Under the pieces are notes generated by a model. It ran no database searches. It saw only the letters and a program-made list of their open reading frames with translations, and was not told the DNA's origin. Below are positions 1-7,237 of a stretch of DNA of 64,000 nt, in pieces. A program made the position numbers and the translations under genes. Positions within the stretch are counted from its first letter, which is position 1; every line of letters starts with the position of its first letter. Source of the stretch: JASLDZ01 sp964242625 (GTDB lineage Bacteria > Pseudomonadota > Alphaproteobacteria > Caulobacterales > Caulobacteraceae); the NCBI GenBank assembly GCA_964242625.1, contig CAXTAO010000008.1, forward strand, positions 29,321 through 93,320, read 5' to 3'.

Positions 1-484
1 CGCGGCCGGGCTCGTCACCGCCGACGGCGCCTCGCTTCGGCCCGCCGACGCCGCCGCGCCCGCCCAGCTTCTCATGCCCATGGGCTGGCGGGGGCCTGCT
101 ATCCTGGTCTTCCCCAACCACTTCGCCATCCGCGCCTACAACAACTCGGTCAGCTACGCCCTGGCCGTCGGGCTCCTGGCTCAACGCATCGCGGGCGGTC
201 CGGGCCTCCTCACGCCCTGGCCCGACGACCGGCCCACCTCGCTGGACGATCGGCGCGACGCCCAGCTCGCCCTCCAGCGGCTGGGCTACGATCCCGGCCC
301 GATCGACGGCGTGCTGGGTGCGGGCGTGCGCCGCGCCGCCCGGCGCTGGCAGGCGGCGCGCGGGCTGCCGGCGGACGGCTATCTGTCCTGGGAGCTGATT
401 CAGCGGCTCCGGGCCGAGGCCGCGGCCGAGGCCGCGCCGCTGGCGGCCCCGCAGGACTTGAGCCCCGCCGCGGCTCCGGGGTAG
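1..484 (+). CDS. Lytic murein transglycosylase, C-terminal part (5' end outside window)
   Basis: The reading frame is open from the first base and stops at TAG 482-484, so about 160 C-terminal residues are visible. The motif FPNHFAIRAYNNSVSYALA is typical of the end of the MltB-like (SLT_2) catalytic domain, which cleaves peptidoglycan glycan strands in the periplasm to form 1,6-anhydromuropeptides. After it comes a peptidoglycan-binding domain 1 repeat containing LQRLGYDPGPIDGVLG, then an alanine-rich tail. The catalytic glutamate lies upstream of the window and cannot be checked. Family assignment is firm; the subfamily is not determined. Confidence 0.85.
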   Translation, partial: AAGLVTADGASLRPADAAAPAQLLMPMGWRGPAILVFPNHFAIRAYNNSVSYALAVGLLAQRIAGGPGLLTPWPDDRPTSLDDRRDAQLALQRLGYDPGPIDGVLGAGVRRAARRWQAARGLPADGYLSWELIQRLRAEAAAEAAPLAAPQDLSPAAAPG

Positions 485-493
485 AGCACCGGC

Positions 494-772
494 ATGGACA
501 CCGCCGCCACCCCCAACCTTGGCGAGGACGCCGCCCACCCCTCGCCCGCCGAGATGGAGATCAGCGAGCAGGTCTCGACCTACCGCTTCTTCAACGGGCT
601 GGTGAAGTGGGGCTCGCTGGCGGTGGCGGTCGCGGTCCTGTTCCTCACCTTGGTGTTCTGCGCCCACGCGGGCCTCGTGCCCTCGGCGGTGGTGAGTCTC
701 GTGGTGCTGGTCGCCGGTCTGGTCGGCCTTCGCAAAAAGGTCGCCGCCGACCCGGTGCGTTCGCCCGCCTAG
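494..772 (+). CDS. aa3-type cytochrome c oxidase subunit IV-like small membrane protein
   Basis: This is a 92-residue protein with a hydrophilic N-terminal half and two adjacent hydrophobic segments at about residues 38-58 and 61-79, ending in a basic tail. The signature ISEQVSTYRFFNGLVKWG resembles the small bacterial aa3 oxidase subunit IV family of alphaproteobacteria, which associates with the oxidase in the inner membrane and has no known catalytic residues. It lies just upstream of the transhydrogenase genes, an arrangement I recall from other alphaproteobacteria. The start ATG is 9 nt after the previous stop. Family membership is inferred from size, topology and context. Confidence 0.75.
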   Translation: MDTAATPNLGEDAAHPSPAEMEISEQVSTYRFFNGLVKWGSLAVAVAVLFLTLVFCAHAGLVPSAVVSLVVLVAGLVGLRKKVAADPVRSPA

Positions 773-864
773 ACCCGCGGTCGCGTCGCTGGACAGCGGC
801 GACGGCGCATTCCAAGCTCCCGGCGGCTGAGGGGCGCGTTCCGGCGCTCCGCCAGGGGAGCAGC

Positions 865-2037
865 ATGGGCGCCCGGATCGCCGTCCTGCGGGAACGTCAG
901 CCGGGCGAGGCGCGCGTGGCCGCGACGCCCGACAGCGTGCGCCGCCTCCTGGCGCTGGGCGCCGTCGTCGCGGTGGAGGCGGGCGCCGGCCGCGCCTCCA
1001 GCTATCCCGACGCCGATTACGAAGCCGCGGGGGCCGAGGTCGTCGCCGACCCCGCCGCGGCGCTGGAGGGCGCCGAGCTCGTGTTCGCCGTGCGCCCGCC
1101 CGCGCCCGATCTCCTGGCCCATCTGCCCGCCGGCGCGTTTCTCGTGGCGCTCCTCGACCCCCACGCCCGCCGCGCCGAGCTCGACGCGGCAGCCGGGCGG
1201 GGCGCCTCGGCGCTCGCCATGGAGCTCGTGCCGCGCATCAGCCGGGCTCAGGCGATGGACGCGCTCTCCTCCCAGGCCAACCTCGCGGGCTATCGCGCGG
1301 TGATCGAGGGCGCGCGCCTCTATGGCCGCGCCTTCCCCATGATGATGACCGCGGCGGGCACGGTGGCCGCGGCCAAGGTGTTCGTGATGGGGGCGGGCGT
1401 GGCGGGGCTGCAGGCCATCGCCACCGCGCGGCGCCTGGGGGCGGTGGTCACCGCCACCGACGTGCGCCCCGCCGCCAAGGAGCAGGTGGAGAGCCTGGGG
1501 GCCAAGTTCGTCGCCGTCATGGACGAGGAGTTCAAGGCGGCTGAGACCGCCGCCGGCTACGCCAAGGCGATGAGCGCCGACTACCAGGCCCGCCAGGCCG
1601 TGCTGGTCGGCGAGCATCTGCGCAAGCAGGACGTGGTGGTCACCACCGCGCTGATCCCCGGCCGCCCCGCGCCGCGCCTCGTCACCGCCGCCCAGGTCGC
1701 CGCCATGCGCGCCGGATCGGTTCTGGTCGACCTCGCGGTCGAGCAGGGCGGCAACGTCGAGGGCGCGCGACCGGGCGAGACAGTGGCGACGGCCAACGGC
1801 GCGCGCATCCTCGGCCTCTCCGACGTCACGGCGGGCGTCGCGGCCGACGCCAGCGGCCTCTACGCGCGCAACCTCGTGAGCCTGGCCTCTCTCCTCCTCG
1901 ACAAGGCGGGCGCCTTCGCCCCTCAGTGGGACGACGACATCCTGAAAGCCGCGGTCGTCGTGCGCGAGGGCGCCGTGGTCCACCCCTCGCTGGCCCCGAA
2001 GGACGCGGCGCCCGTGCTTACCGCGCCCGGATCATGA
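865..2037 (+). CDS. pntAA: NAD(P) transhydrogenase subunit alpha, part 1
   Basis: This 390-residue protein is the NAD(H)-binding peripheral domain I of proton-translocating transhydrogenase, which exchanges hydride between NADH and NADP+ using the proton gradient. The N-terminal alanine dehydrogenase/PNT fold begins ARIAVLRERQPGEARVA. The Rossmann nucleotide site reads VMGAGVAGLQAIATARRLGA, followed by ATDVRPAAKEQVESLGAKF. The frame stays open upstream, but ATG 865 is preceded by AGGGGAG at 854-860 and starts exactly where the family starts. It is the first gene of a four-gene operon. Alpha is split from the membrane part (pntAB), as is common in alphaproteobacteria. Confidence 0.95.
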   Translation: MGARIAVLRERQPGEARVAATPDSVRRLLALGAVVAVEAGAGRASSYPDADYEAAGAEVVADPAAALEGAELVFAVRPPAPDLLAHLPAGAFLVALLDPHARRAELDAAAGRGASALAMELVPRISRAQAMDALSSQANLAGYRAVIEGARLYGRAFPMMMTAAGTVAAAKVFVMGAGVAGLQAIATARRLGAVVTATDVRPAAKEQVESLGAKFVAVMDEEFKAAETAAGYAKAMSADYQARQAVLVGEHLRKQDVVVTTALIPGRPAPRLVTAAQVAAMRAGSVLVDLAVEQGGNVEGARPGETVATANGARILGLSDVTAGVAADASGLYARNLVSLASLLLDKAGAFAPQWDDDILKAAVVVREGAVVHPSLAPKDAAPVLTAPGS

Positions 2038-2047
2038 CTGGAGGCGC

Positions 2048-2389
2048 ATGATGGAGCTGGTCGATCCCGTGGTGTTCCGGCTGGCGATCTTCGTCCTGGC
2101 CGTGTTCGTGGGCTATTACGTGGTGTGGAGCGTCACCCCCGCCCTGCACACGCCGCTGATGGCGGTGACCAACGCGGTGTCTTCGGTGATCATCGTGGGC
2201 GCGCTCCTGGCGGCGGCGGCCCACGGCGCGACGGGGGAAGGGACGCCCGCCCACGTTTGGATCTCCAAAGGCGCGGGCGCGGTCGCGGCGGCGCTGGCGG
2301 CGGTGAACATCTTCGGCGGCTTCCTGGTCACCCAGCGAATGCTGGCCATGTACCGCCGCAAGGACCGCACGGCGGGAGCGCGCCGGTGA
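2048..2389 (+). CDS. pntAB: NAD(P) transhydrogenase subunit alpha, part 2 (membrane)
   Basis: This 113-residue integral membrane protein has about three transmembrane helices and the motif HTPLMAVTNAVSSVIIVGA, which is characteristic of the N-terminal half of transhydrogenase domain II. It supplies part of the proton channel linking PntAA and PntB. The gene begins with tandem ATGs (2048 and 2051), and either could be used. The stop overlaps the GTG of the next gene. A GAGG run 5 nt upstream can serve as ribosome binding site. Confidence 0.94.
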   Translation: MMELVDPVVFRLAIFVLAVFVGYYVVWSVTPALHTPLMAVTNAVSSVIIVGALLAAAAHGATGEGTPAHVWISKGAGAVAAALAAVNIFGGFLVTQRMLAMYRRKDRTAGARR

Positions 2390-2712
2390 GCGGGCGCGAA
2401 GCCCTGCATCTCCTCGCCATGACGGGGGCGGTGGCCGCCTTCGTCGTCTACGTCGTGGCGCTCCTGCGGCGGCCCACCTGGGTGCGGCTCCTCAACGGGT
2501 CGGGGCTCCTGTTCAGCGGGCTGGCGCTGGCGCAGCTGGCGGTGCTGGTGGCCGAGGCGCCCCCTGCGCTCGTCCTTCCCGCCGAGCTGGGGACGGTGAT
2601 GCTCGTGCTCGCCGTCGCGGTGCAGGGGTGGTCGGCGCTGCGCAACCGTCGCGCCTGGGACGGAATCGACCGTCGGGGCTCCGCCGATACGGCCATGGAG
2701 GCCGCCCGGTGA
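2386..2712 (+). CDS. Small three-helix membrane protein inside the pnt operon, function unknown
   Basis: This 108-residue protein starts with GTG 2386, overlapping the pntAB stop by 4 nt (GTGA). It ends overlapping the pntB GTG start by 4 nt. It has three hydrophobic segments at about residues 8-24, 36-54 and 61-78, then a charged, Arg/Asp-rich C-terminal tail. I do not recognise a family. The standard split transhydrogenase needs only PntAA, PntAB and PntB, so this is an extra subunit, an assembly factor or a passenger. Double overlap implies strict translational coupling and near-stoichiometric synthesis with the complex. Confidence 0.8.
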   Translation: MSGREALHLLAMTGAVAAFVVYVVALLRRPTWVRLLNGSGLLFSGLALAQLAVLVAEAPPALVLPAELGTVMLVLAVAVQGWSALRNRRAWDGIDRRGSADTAMEAAR

Positions 2713-4124
2713 ACTCCAACCTCGCCGCCCTCCTCTACCTCCTCTCCGGCGTGCTGTTCATTCTGGCGCTGCGAGGGCTGTCGAGCCCGGAGACGAGCCG
2801 GCGCGGCAACCAGCTCGGCATGGCGGGTATGGCCATCGCGGTGGTCACCACGCTCCTGACGCTGTGGGGCCAGGGCGCGCTGGATCCGGTGACGGTGGCC
2901 TTGGTCGTCGGCGGCGTCGCCGTGGGCGGGACGGCGGGGGCGGTGATCGCGCGCCGCGTGGCGATGACCGCCATGCCCCAGCTCGTCGCGGCCTTCCACT
3001 CGCTGGTGGGACTGGCCGCGTGCCTGGTGGCGACCGCCGCGCTCTACACGCCCGCCGCCTACGGCATCGCGGACCCGGCCGGCGGAATCCGGCTGGAGAG
3101 CCTGATCGAGCTCTCGGTCGGCGTCGCCATAGGGGCGGTCACCTTCACGGGCTCGGTGATCGCCTTCGCCAAGCTCAACGGCAACATGAGCGGCGCACCC
3201 ATCCTCCTGCCCGGCCGCCACGCCCTGAACATCGCCTTGGCGGTGGCGCTCGTGGCGCTGGTGATCGTGCTGAGCGTGTCGGGCGGGGCGGCGGTGTGGG
3301 CGTTCTGGGGCGTGTTCGCCCTGGCGCTGGTGCTCGGCGTGACGCTGATCGTCCCCATCGGCGGGGCCGACATGCCGGTCGTAGTCTCCATGCTGAACAG
3401 CTATTCGGGGTGGGCGGCGGCGGCGCTGGGCTTCACGCTCGCCAACACCACGCTCGTGATCACCGGCGCGCTCGTGGGCTCGTCCGGCGCCATCCTCAGC
3501 TACATCATGTGCAAGGGGATGAACCGCTCCTTCGTGAGCGTGATCCTGGGCGGCTTCGGCGCCTCGGCCGAGGCCGCCGCGGGCGGCGCGAAGGAGACGC
3601 GGCCGGTCAAGCAGGGCTCGGCGGAGGACGCGGCCTTCATCATGAAGAACGCCTCCAAGGTGATCGTGGTGCCGGGCTACGGCATGGCGGTCGCGCAGGC
3701 CCAGCACGCCCTGCGGGAGATGGCCGACACGCTGAAGGCCGAGGGCGTGGAGGTTAAGTACGCCATCCATCCCGTGGCGGGGCGCATGCCCGGGCACATG
3801 AACGTGCTTCTGGCCGAGGCCAACGTGCCCTATGACGAGGTGTTCGAGCTCGAGGACATCAACGCCGAGTTCGCCACCGCCGACGTCGCCTTCGTGATCG
3901 GCGCCAACGACGTGACCAACCCCTCGGCCAAGACCGACCCGTCGTCGCCGATCTTCGGTATGCCGGTGTTGGACGTGGAGCGCGCGCGCACGGTGCTGTT
4001 CGTAAAGCGCTCCATGGGATCGGGCTATGCGGGGGTGGAGAACCCGCTCTTCTTCCACGATAACACCATGATGCTGTTCGCCGACGCCAAGAAGATGGTC
4101 GAGGGCATCGTCAAGGCGCTCTGA
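2709..4124 (+). CDS. pntB: NAD(P) transhydrogenase subunit beta
   Basis: This 471-residue protein combines the large membrane part of domain II (about nine helices in the first 270 residues) with the C-terminal NADP(H)-binding domain III. The domain III fingerprint VVPGYGMAVAQAQHAL is present. So are VGAMPGHMN-type (here AGRMPGHMNVLLAEA) and VIGANDVTNPSAKTDPSSP motifs, which contact NADP. The GTG start overlaps the upstream gene's stop. With PntAA and PntAB it forms the proton-pumping enzyme that supplies NADPH. A strong hairpin follows 28 nt after the stop. Confidence 0.96.
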   Translation: MNSNLAALLYLLSGVLFILALRGLSSPETSRRGNQLGMAGMAIAVVTTLLTLWGQGALDPVTVALVVGGVAVGGTAGAVIARRVAMTAMPQLVAAFHSLVGLAACLVATAALYTPAAYGIADPAGGIRLESLIELSVGVAIGAVTFTGSVIAFAKLNGNMSGAPILLPGRHALNIALAVALVALVIVLSVSGGAAVWAFWGVFALALVLGVTLIVPIGGADMPVVVSMLNSYSGWAAAALGFTLANTTLVITGALVGSSGAILSYIMCKGMNRSFVSVILGGFGASAEAAAGGAKETRPVKQGSAEDAAFIMKNASKVIVVPGYGMAVAQAQHALREMADTLKAEGVEVKYAIHPVAGRMPGHMNVLLAEANVPYDEVFELEDINAEFATADVAFVIGANDVTNPSAKTDPSSPIFGMPVLDVERARTVLFVKRSMGSGYAGVENPLFFHDNTMMLFADAKKMVEGIVKAL

Positions 4125-4152
4125 CGGGCGCAGGCGGCCTTCCGTAAGCGTG

Positions 4153-4186
4153 AAAGGGCGGCCGCCCCGCAGGACGGCCGCCCTTT
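4153..4186 (+). terminator. Bidirectional intrinsic terminator after pntB
   Basis: A perfect 12-bp stem, AAAGGGCGGCCG paired with CGGCCGCCCTTT, encloses a 10-nt loop. It lies between pntB (+) and the convergent DUF1328 gene (-). The A/T ends make it usable in both directions. Confidence 0.85.
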
Positions 4187-4208
4187 CGCGTCTCGACAGC
4201 GGTTCAGG

Positions 4209-4379
4209 TCAAACGCTTCGGCCGCGCACCAGGTGCATGACGAGCGACACCACGAATAGAACCACGAAGATCAGGAACAGGATCTTGGCGATGCTGGCGG
4301 CGCCGGCTGCGATGCCGCCGAATCCAAGCACGCCGGCGATCAAAGCGACCACCAGGAAGATCAGAGCCCACTGCAGCAT
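4209..4379 (-). CDS. DUF1328 small membrane protein (copy 1)
   Basis: This 56-residue protein consists of two hydrophobic helices (residues about 2-20 and 30-49) and the basic tail HLVRGRSV, matching the DUF1328/UPF0391 family (E. coli YtjA-like). No biochemical function is established; members are often stress-induced. It is preceded by a GGGGAGG ribosome binding site and an exact EcfG-type promoter at 4433-4457, placing it in the general stress regulon. A paralogue lies at 48063-48236 with the same promoter type. Confidence 0.88.
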   Translation of the reverse strand: MLQWALIFLVVALIAGVLGFGGIAAGAASIAKILFLIFVVLFVVSLVMHLVRGRSV

Positions 4380-4432
4380 GTCACGCCTCCCCTAAAGCAT
4401 CTAGACGGGGTTCAAACCCCCAGCGGGTCGGC

Positions 4433-4457
4433 AACGTGCGCGAGGCTTGACTGTTCC
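4433..4457 (-). promoter_or_regulatory. EcfG-type (general stress sigma) promoter for DUF1328 copy 1
   Basis: On the minus strand the sequence reads GGAAC, 16 nt, CGTT. This matches the established alphaproteobacterial EcfG consensus GGAAC-N16/17-CGTT exactly. It lies 54 nt upstream of the start codon at 4379. Confidence 0.8.
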
Positions 4458-4470
4458 GTGACGCCCGCGC

Positions 4471-5109
4471 TCACCCTTGAGGCGCAGGATAGCGGTACGC
4501 CTCGCCCCGTCCCGCCGCCGCCTCGAACTGGCGATCGGCGAAGTCCCAGTTCACGATCTTGTCGAACCAGGCCTCGAGGTACGCTTTGCGATCCTGCTTG
4601 TAGTCCAGGTAGTAGGCGTGCTCCCACACGTCGACGCCGAGGATCGGGGCACCGTCGCGCAAGAGCGCGGTGTCGCCGTTGGCGGTGGAGAAGACCTCGA
4701 TCGTCCCGTCGGGCTTGGCCTGCGCCCAGGCCCAGCCCGAGCCGAACTGCCCCACGCCCGCCGCCACGAACTTCTGCTTGAGTTGATCCAGGCCGCCGAA
4801 ACGCTCGATCGCGTCGGCCAGCGCGCCCGTCGGGCGGCCGCCCCCCGGGGCCATCACGTTCCAGAAGAAGCCGTGGTTCCAGGCCTGGCCGGCGTTGTTG
4901 AACATCTTCTGGTCCGCCCCACCGCTCGCCTTGCGCACCAAGGTTTCGAGGTCGGACGCGCTGTCGTTCGCGTCCTTGAGGAAGGTGTTTACGTTGTTGA
5001 CGTAGGTGGCGTGGTGCTTGTCGTGGTGGGTCCGCATGGTGGTCTCGGAGACCGCAGGTTCCAGCGCAGCGTAGTCGTACGGCAGGTCGGGCAGGGTGAA
5101 GCTCGTCAT
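4471..5109 (-). CDS. sodB: Superoxide dismutase, iron type
   Basis: This 212-residue protein dismutates superoxide to oxygen and hydrogen peroxide in the cytoplasm. The metal ligands are visible: a histidine in RTHHDKHHATYV, the histidine of AWNHGFFW, and Asp/His of DVWEHAYYLDY. The AGQAWNH sequence carries the glutamine that is typical of Fe enzymes, where Mn enzymes have glycine. Length is slightly above the E. coli enzyme. The gene stands alone between convergent and codirectional stress genes, but I found no EcfG motif directly upstream. Confidence 0.95.
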   Translation of the reverse strand: MTSFTLPDLPYDYAALEPAVSETTMRTHHDKHHATYVNNVNTFLKDANDSASDLETLVRKASGGADQKMFNNAGQAWNHGFFWNVMAPGGGRPTGALADAIERFGGLDQLKQKFVAAGVGQFGSGWAWAQAKPDGTIEVFSTANGDTALLRDGAPILGVDVWEHAYYLDYKQDRKAYLEAWFDKIVNWDFADRQFEAAAGRGEAYRYPAPQG

Positions 5110-5192
5110 GCGGGGCTCCTCAAAGGACGGGGCGGACGCGCCGACGCGGGCGCCCCGTCGCGGTCCGCCCGGCGTCCGAGAGTATGGGCGGA

Positions 5193-5600
5193 CTAGCGCT
5201 TGCGGTCGCGCTTATCCTTGCCGCCGCCGAGCGCCATCGCCGCCAGGCTGCCGGCGAGCGCAGGGCTCCTCAACGCGAGGAGACCCGCGGCCAACGCCGC
5301 GGCGGAGGCGGCGATCGGGCGTTCCCGCGCGAGATCGATAAAGCGATCGAGCCCCGATCCGGAGCCCGCCTGGGGACGCTTGTCGGGCTTGGGTCCCTTG
5401 AGCGCCTGCGTCGCGATGAGCGCGGCCACGCCCGCCAGGACGGCGGCGGCGAGCGCCACGCAGGCCGAAGCCCCCGCCGGCGTCAGATGATCCTTCAAAA
5501 GCGCGTAGACGGCGAAGCAGATGGCCACGACGAGAGCGCCCGTCGCGCCTAGGATCGCCCCCAGCGCGCCCGCCAGCGCCAGCAGTTTCCGCAGAATCAC
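5193..5600 (-). CDS. YqjE-like small membrane protein
   Basis: This 135-residue protein has two hydrophobic helices near the N-terminus (about residues 8-35 and 44-64). A charged linker, LDRFIDLARERPIAAS, follows, then another alanine/leucine-rich hydrophobic stretch and a Lys/Arg/Asp tail. It starts 4 nt inside the upstream DUF883 gene (ATGA overlap), so the two are coupled. The pairing recalls E. coli yqjD-yqjE, where the second protein is a DUF1469/holin-like membrane protein. I infer that relationship from context and topology, not from a diagnostic motif. Confidence 0.65.
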   Translation of the reverse strand: MILRKLLALAGALGAILGATGALVVAICFAVYALLKDHLTPAGASACVALAAAVLAGVAALIATQALKGPKPDKRPQAGSGSGLDRFIDLARERPIAASAAALAAGLLALRSPALAGSLAAMALGGGKDKRDRKR

Positions 5601-5935
5601 CGGCGCGATCCGGAGATCAGGAGACCCAGCAGGAACCCGACGCCCAGCGCCGCGAAGGTGGCGGTGATCGGGCGCTCCTGGACGCGATCCACCATGAACG
5701 CGCGCGCGTCCTCGAGCTGGTCGCCGGCGACCGCCGCGGCGTCCCGCCCGTGCTCGCGCAGGGAGCCCAGCCCGTCGTCGAGGAGCCCGCGCGCCCGGTC
5801 GCTGACCTGCGGAGCCAGCTTGCGCACGTGGTCGGCGAGGCGCTCGCCGTCGCGGCCGAAGTCGCGGGCGGAGCCGCGCGCGTCATCGGCGAAGCGCCGG
5901 GCGTCGCGGCCCAAGGCGTCGGTGGAGGAGGGCAT
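5597..5935 (-). CDS. DUF883 (ElaB/YqjD-like) membrane-anchored protein
   Basis: This 112-residue protein has a long charged amphipathic, probably coiled-coil N-terminal region (residues 1-85) and a single C-terminal helix, FAALGVGFLLGLLISG, ending in SRR. This layout is that of the ElaB/YqjD family, inner-membrane proteins reported in E. coli to bind ribosomes in stationary phase. The preceding motif VQERPITA recurs in the downstream neighbour (ARERPIAA). An exact EcfG promoter lies upstream at 5969-5993, so the two-gene unit is predicted to be stress-induced. Confidence 0.82.
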   Translation of the reverse strand: MPSSTDALGRDARRFADDARGSARDFGRDGERLADHVRKLAPQVSDRARGLLDDGLGSLREHGRDAAAVAGDQLEDARAFMVDRVQERPITATFAALGVGFLLGLLISGSRR

Positions 5936-5968
5936 GTCGAACGGCTCCGCTATGGTTCGCGGTCGGGC

Positions 5969-5993
5969 AACGTGTCCGCTCCGGCCCTGTTCC
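5969..5993 (-). promoter_or_regulatory. EcfG-type promoter for the DUF883/YqjE-like operon
   Basis: The minus strand reads GGAAC, 16 nt, CGTT. It is positioned 34 nt upstream of the start at 5935 and 22 nt beyond the phyR stop. Confidence 0.8.
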
Positions 5994-6014
5994 GCCGCGG
6001 CCTCCTGCGCAGGA

Positions 6015-6830
6015 TCAGGCCGCGCGGCGCGACGCCCCCGGGTGGAAGAACAGCGCCTGGCCGATCGCCGCCTTCACCGTCTCCGGCTGGAAGGGCTTGG
6101 TGATCAGGAAGGTGGGCTCTGGCCGCTCGCCGGTAAGGAGGCGCTCGGGGAAAGCGGTGATGAAGATCACCGGCACGTCGTGGCGTCCGAGGATGTCCTT
6201 CACCGCATCGATGCCGGACGAGCCGTCGGCGAGCTGGATGTCGGCGAGGACGAGGCCTGGCGTGGCGCGCGCCACGGCGTCGACCGCTTCCGTCCGCGTG
6301 GCGGCCACATCCATGACCCGGTGCCCGAGCTCTCGCACCAGCGCCTCGATGTCGGTGGCGATCACCGGCTCGTCCTCGATGATGAGGACGTCGGTGGCGA
6401 GCTCGGCGTCGATCTCCTGCTGGGCTTCGGAGATGAGCGCCTCGATCTCGGAGGGGGGTGCGCCGAGGATCTGCCCGGCTTCGGCGGGATTGAACCCTTC
6501 CAGCGCCGTGAGCAGGAACGCCTGGCGCGAGCGCGGGGCTATGCGCATGAGCCGCCGCGAGGCGTCGCCCGCCTCGCGCGAGCCCAGGCTCTCGACATTG
6601 CCTTCGCCGCCGCCTTCAAGCCGCGCGCCCGTGCCGCCCCAGATGGTATGGAACACATGATAGAGCGCGACGCGGGGCGTCAGCTGAGGCGGCAGCTGCG
6701 CTTCGCCCGCGGCCAGCGCTTCCAGCGCGGCGCGCACGTAAGCGTCGCCCGCCGCCTGATCACCCGTCAGCGCCCGCGCATACCGACGCACGTAGGGAAG
6801 GTGCGGCGCCAGGCGTTCGAGTAGGCCCAT
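6015..6830 (-). CDS. phyR: PhyR, response regulator and anti-anti-sigma factor
   Basis: This 271-residue protein has an N-terminal sigma-factor-like domain (residues about 1-130) and a C-terminal receiver domain beginning DVLIIEDEPVIATDIEALV. The phospho-acceptor is Asp197 in LVLADIQLADG. The FATGUY-family signature FITAFPERLL, followed by FLITKPFQPE, is present. In this family, phosphorylation exposes the sigma-like domain, which binds NepR and frees EcfG sigma. It is divergent from nepR with a 181-nt intergenic region. That arrangement is the classic general stress response core. Confidence 0.95.
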   Translation of the reverse strand: MGLLERLAPHLPYVRRYARALTGDQAAGDAYVRAALEALAAGEAQLPPQLTPRVALYHVFHTIWGGTGARLEGGGEGNVESLGSREAGDASRRLMRIAPRSRQAFLLTALEGFNPAEAGQILGAPPSEIEALISEAQQEIDAELATDVLIIEDEPVIATDIEALVRELGHRVMDVAATRTEAVDAVARATPGLVLADIQLADGSSGIDAVKDILGRHDVPVIFITAFPERLLTGERPEPTFLITKPFQPETVKAAIGQALFFHPGASRRAA

Positions 6831-6945
6831 GGTCGTCTCCGAGGCGTAGACACGCAGCCGCTGGGCCGGAGGGCCTGCGACCGTACGCCGCTAGTGTAGG
6901 CTGCCGAAGCGCTCCGTCAAAGAGGCGGCCGCCCGCGGCATGGGC

Positions 6946-6970
6946 GGAACCCCTCGCAAATGATGACGTT
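6946..6970 (+). promoter_or_regulatory. EcfG-type promoter for nepR-phyK
   Basis: GGAAC, 16 nt, CGTT is an exact consensus match 41 nt upstream of the nepR start. It implies positive autoregulation of the stress pathway by its own sigma factor. Confidence 0.82.
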
Positions 6971-7011
6971 AGGACGCGCTGGCACGTCCCCCGGCCGCCC
7001 ATGATCAACGT

Positions 7012-7212
7012 GTGATGACCGACCCTCGGCCCGAACCGCCGTCCGACGACGAACCCTCGCTGGAGGAGGCTCGCCTTCGCCAGCAGGCGATCGGAGTGAA
7101 GCTGCGGCAGATGTTCGACACCGTGGTGAACGAGCCGGTGCCGGACGACTTCCTCGAAATCCTTCGCCGGGCGGACGCGCCCAAGCCGAAGCCTTCGGAT
7201 CCTCAAGGATGA
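7012..7212 (+). CDS. nepR: NepR family anti-sigma factor
   Basis: This 66-residue protein contains the NepR core: helix 1 in IGVKLRQMFDTVVNEPVP and helix 2 in DDFLEILRRAD. It binds and inactivates EcfG sigma and is sequestered by phosphorylated PhyR. Start may be GTG 7012 or ATG 7015; no strong ribosome binding site is visible. The usual next gene, ecfG/sigT, is missing; a sensor kinase begins 25 nt downstream instead. Confidence 0.92.
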   Translation: MMTDPRPEPPSDDEPSLEEARLRQQAIGVKLRQMFDTVVNEPVPDDFLEILRRADAPKPKPSDPQG

Positions 7213-7237
7213 GCAGGCGGCGGCTGCGCGAGGAGCC

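Noticed and set aside
2448..4058. 536-codon open frame on the minus strand opposite pntB
   Set aside because: Its product is His/Arg/Gly-rich without any domain, as expected from an antisense frame in very GC-rich DNA. pntB on the other strand has full family motifs.
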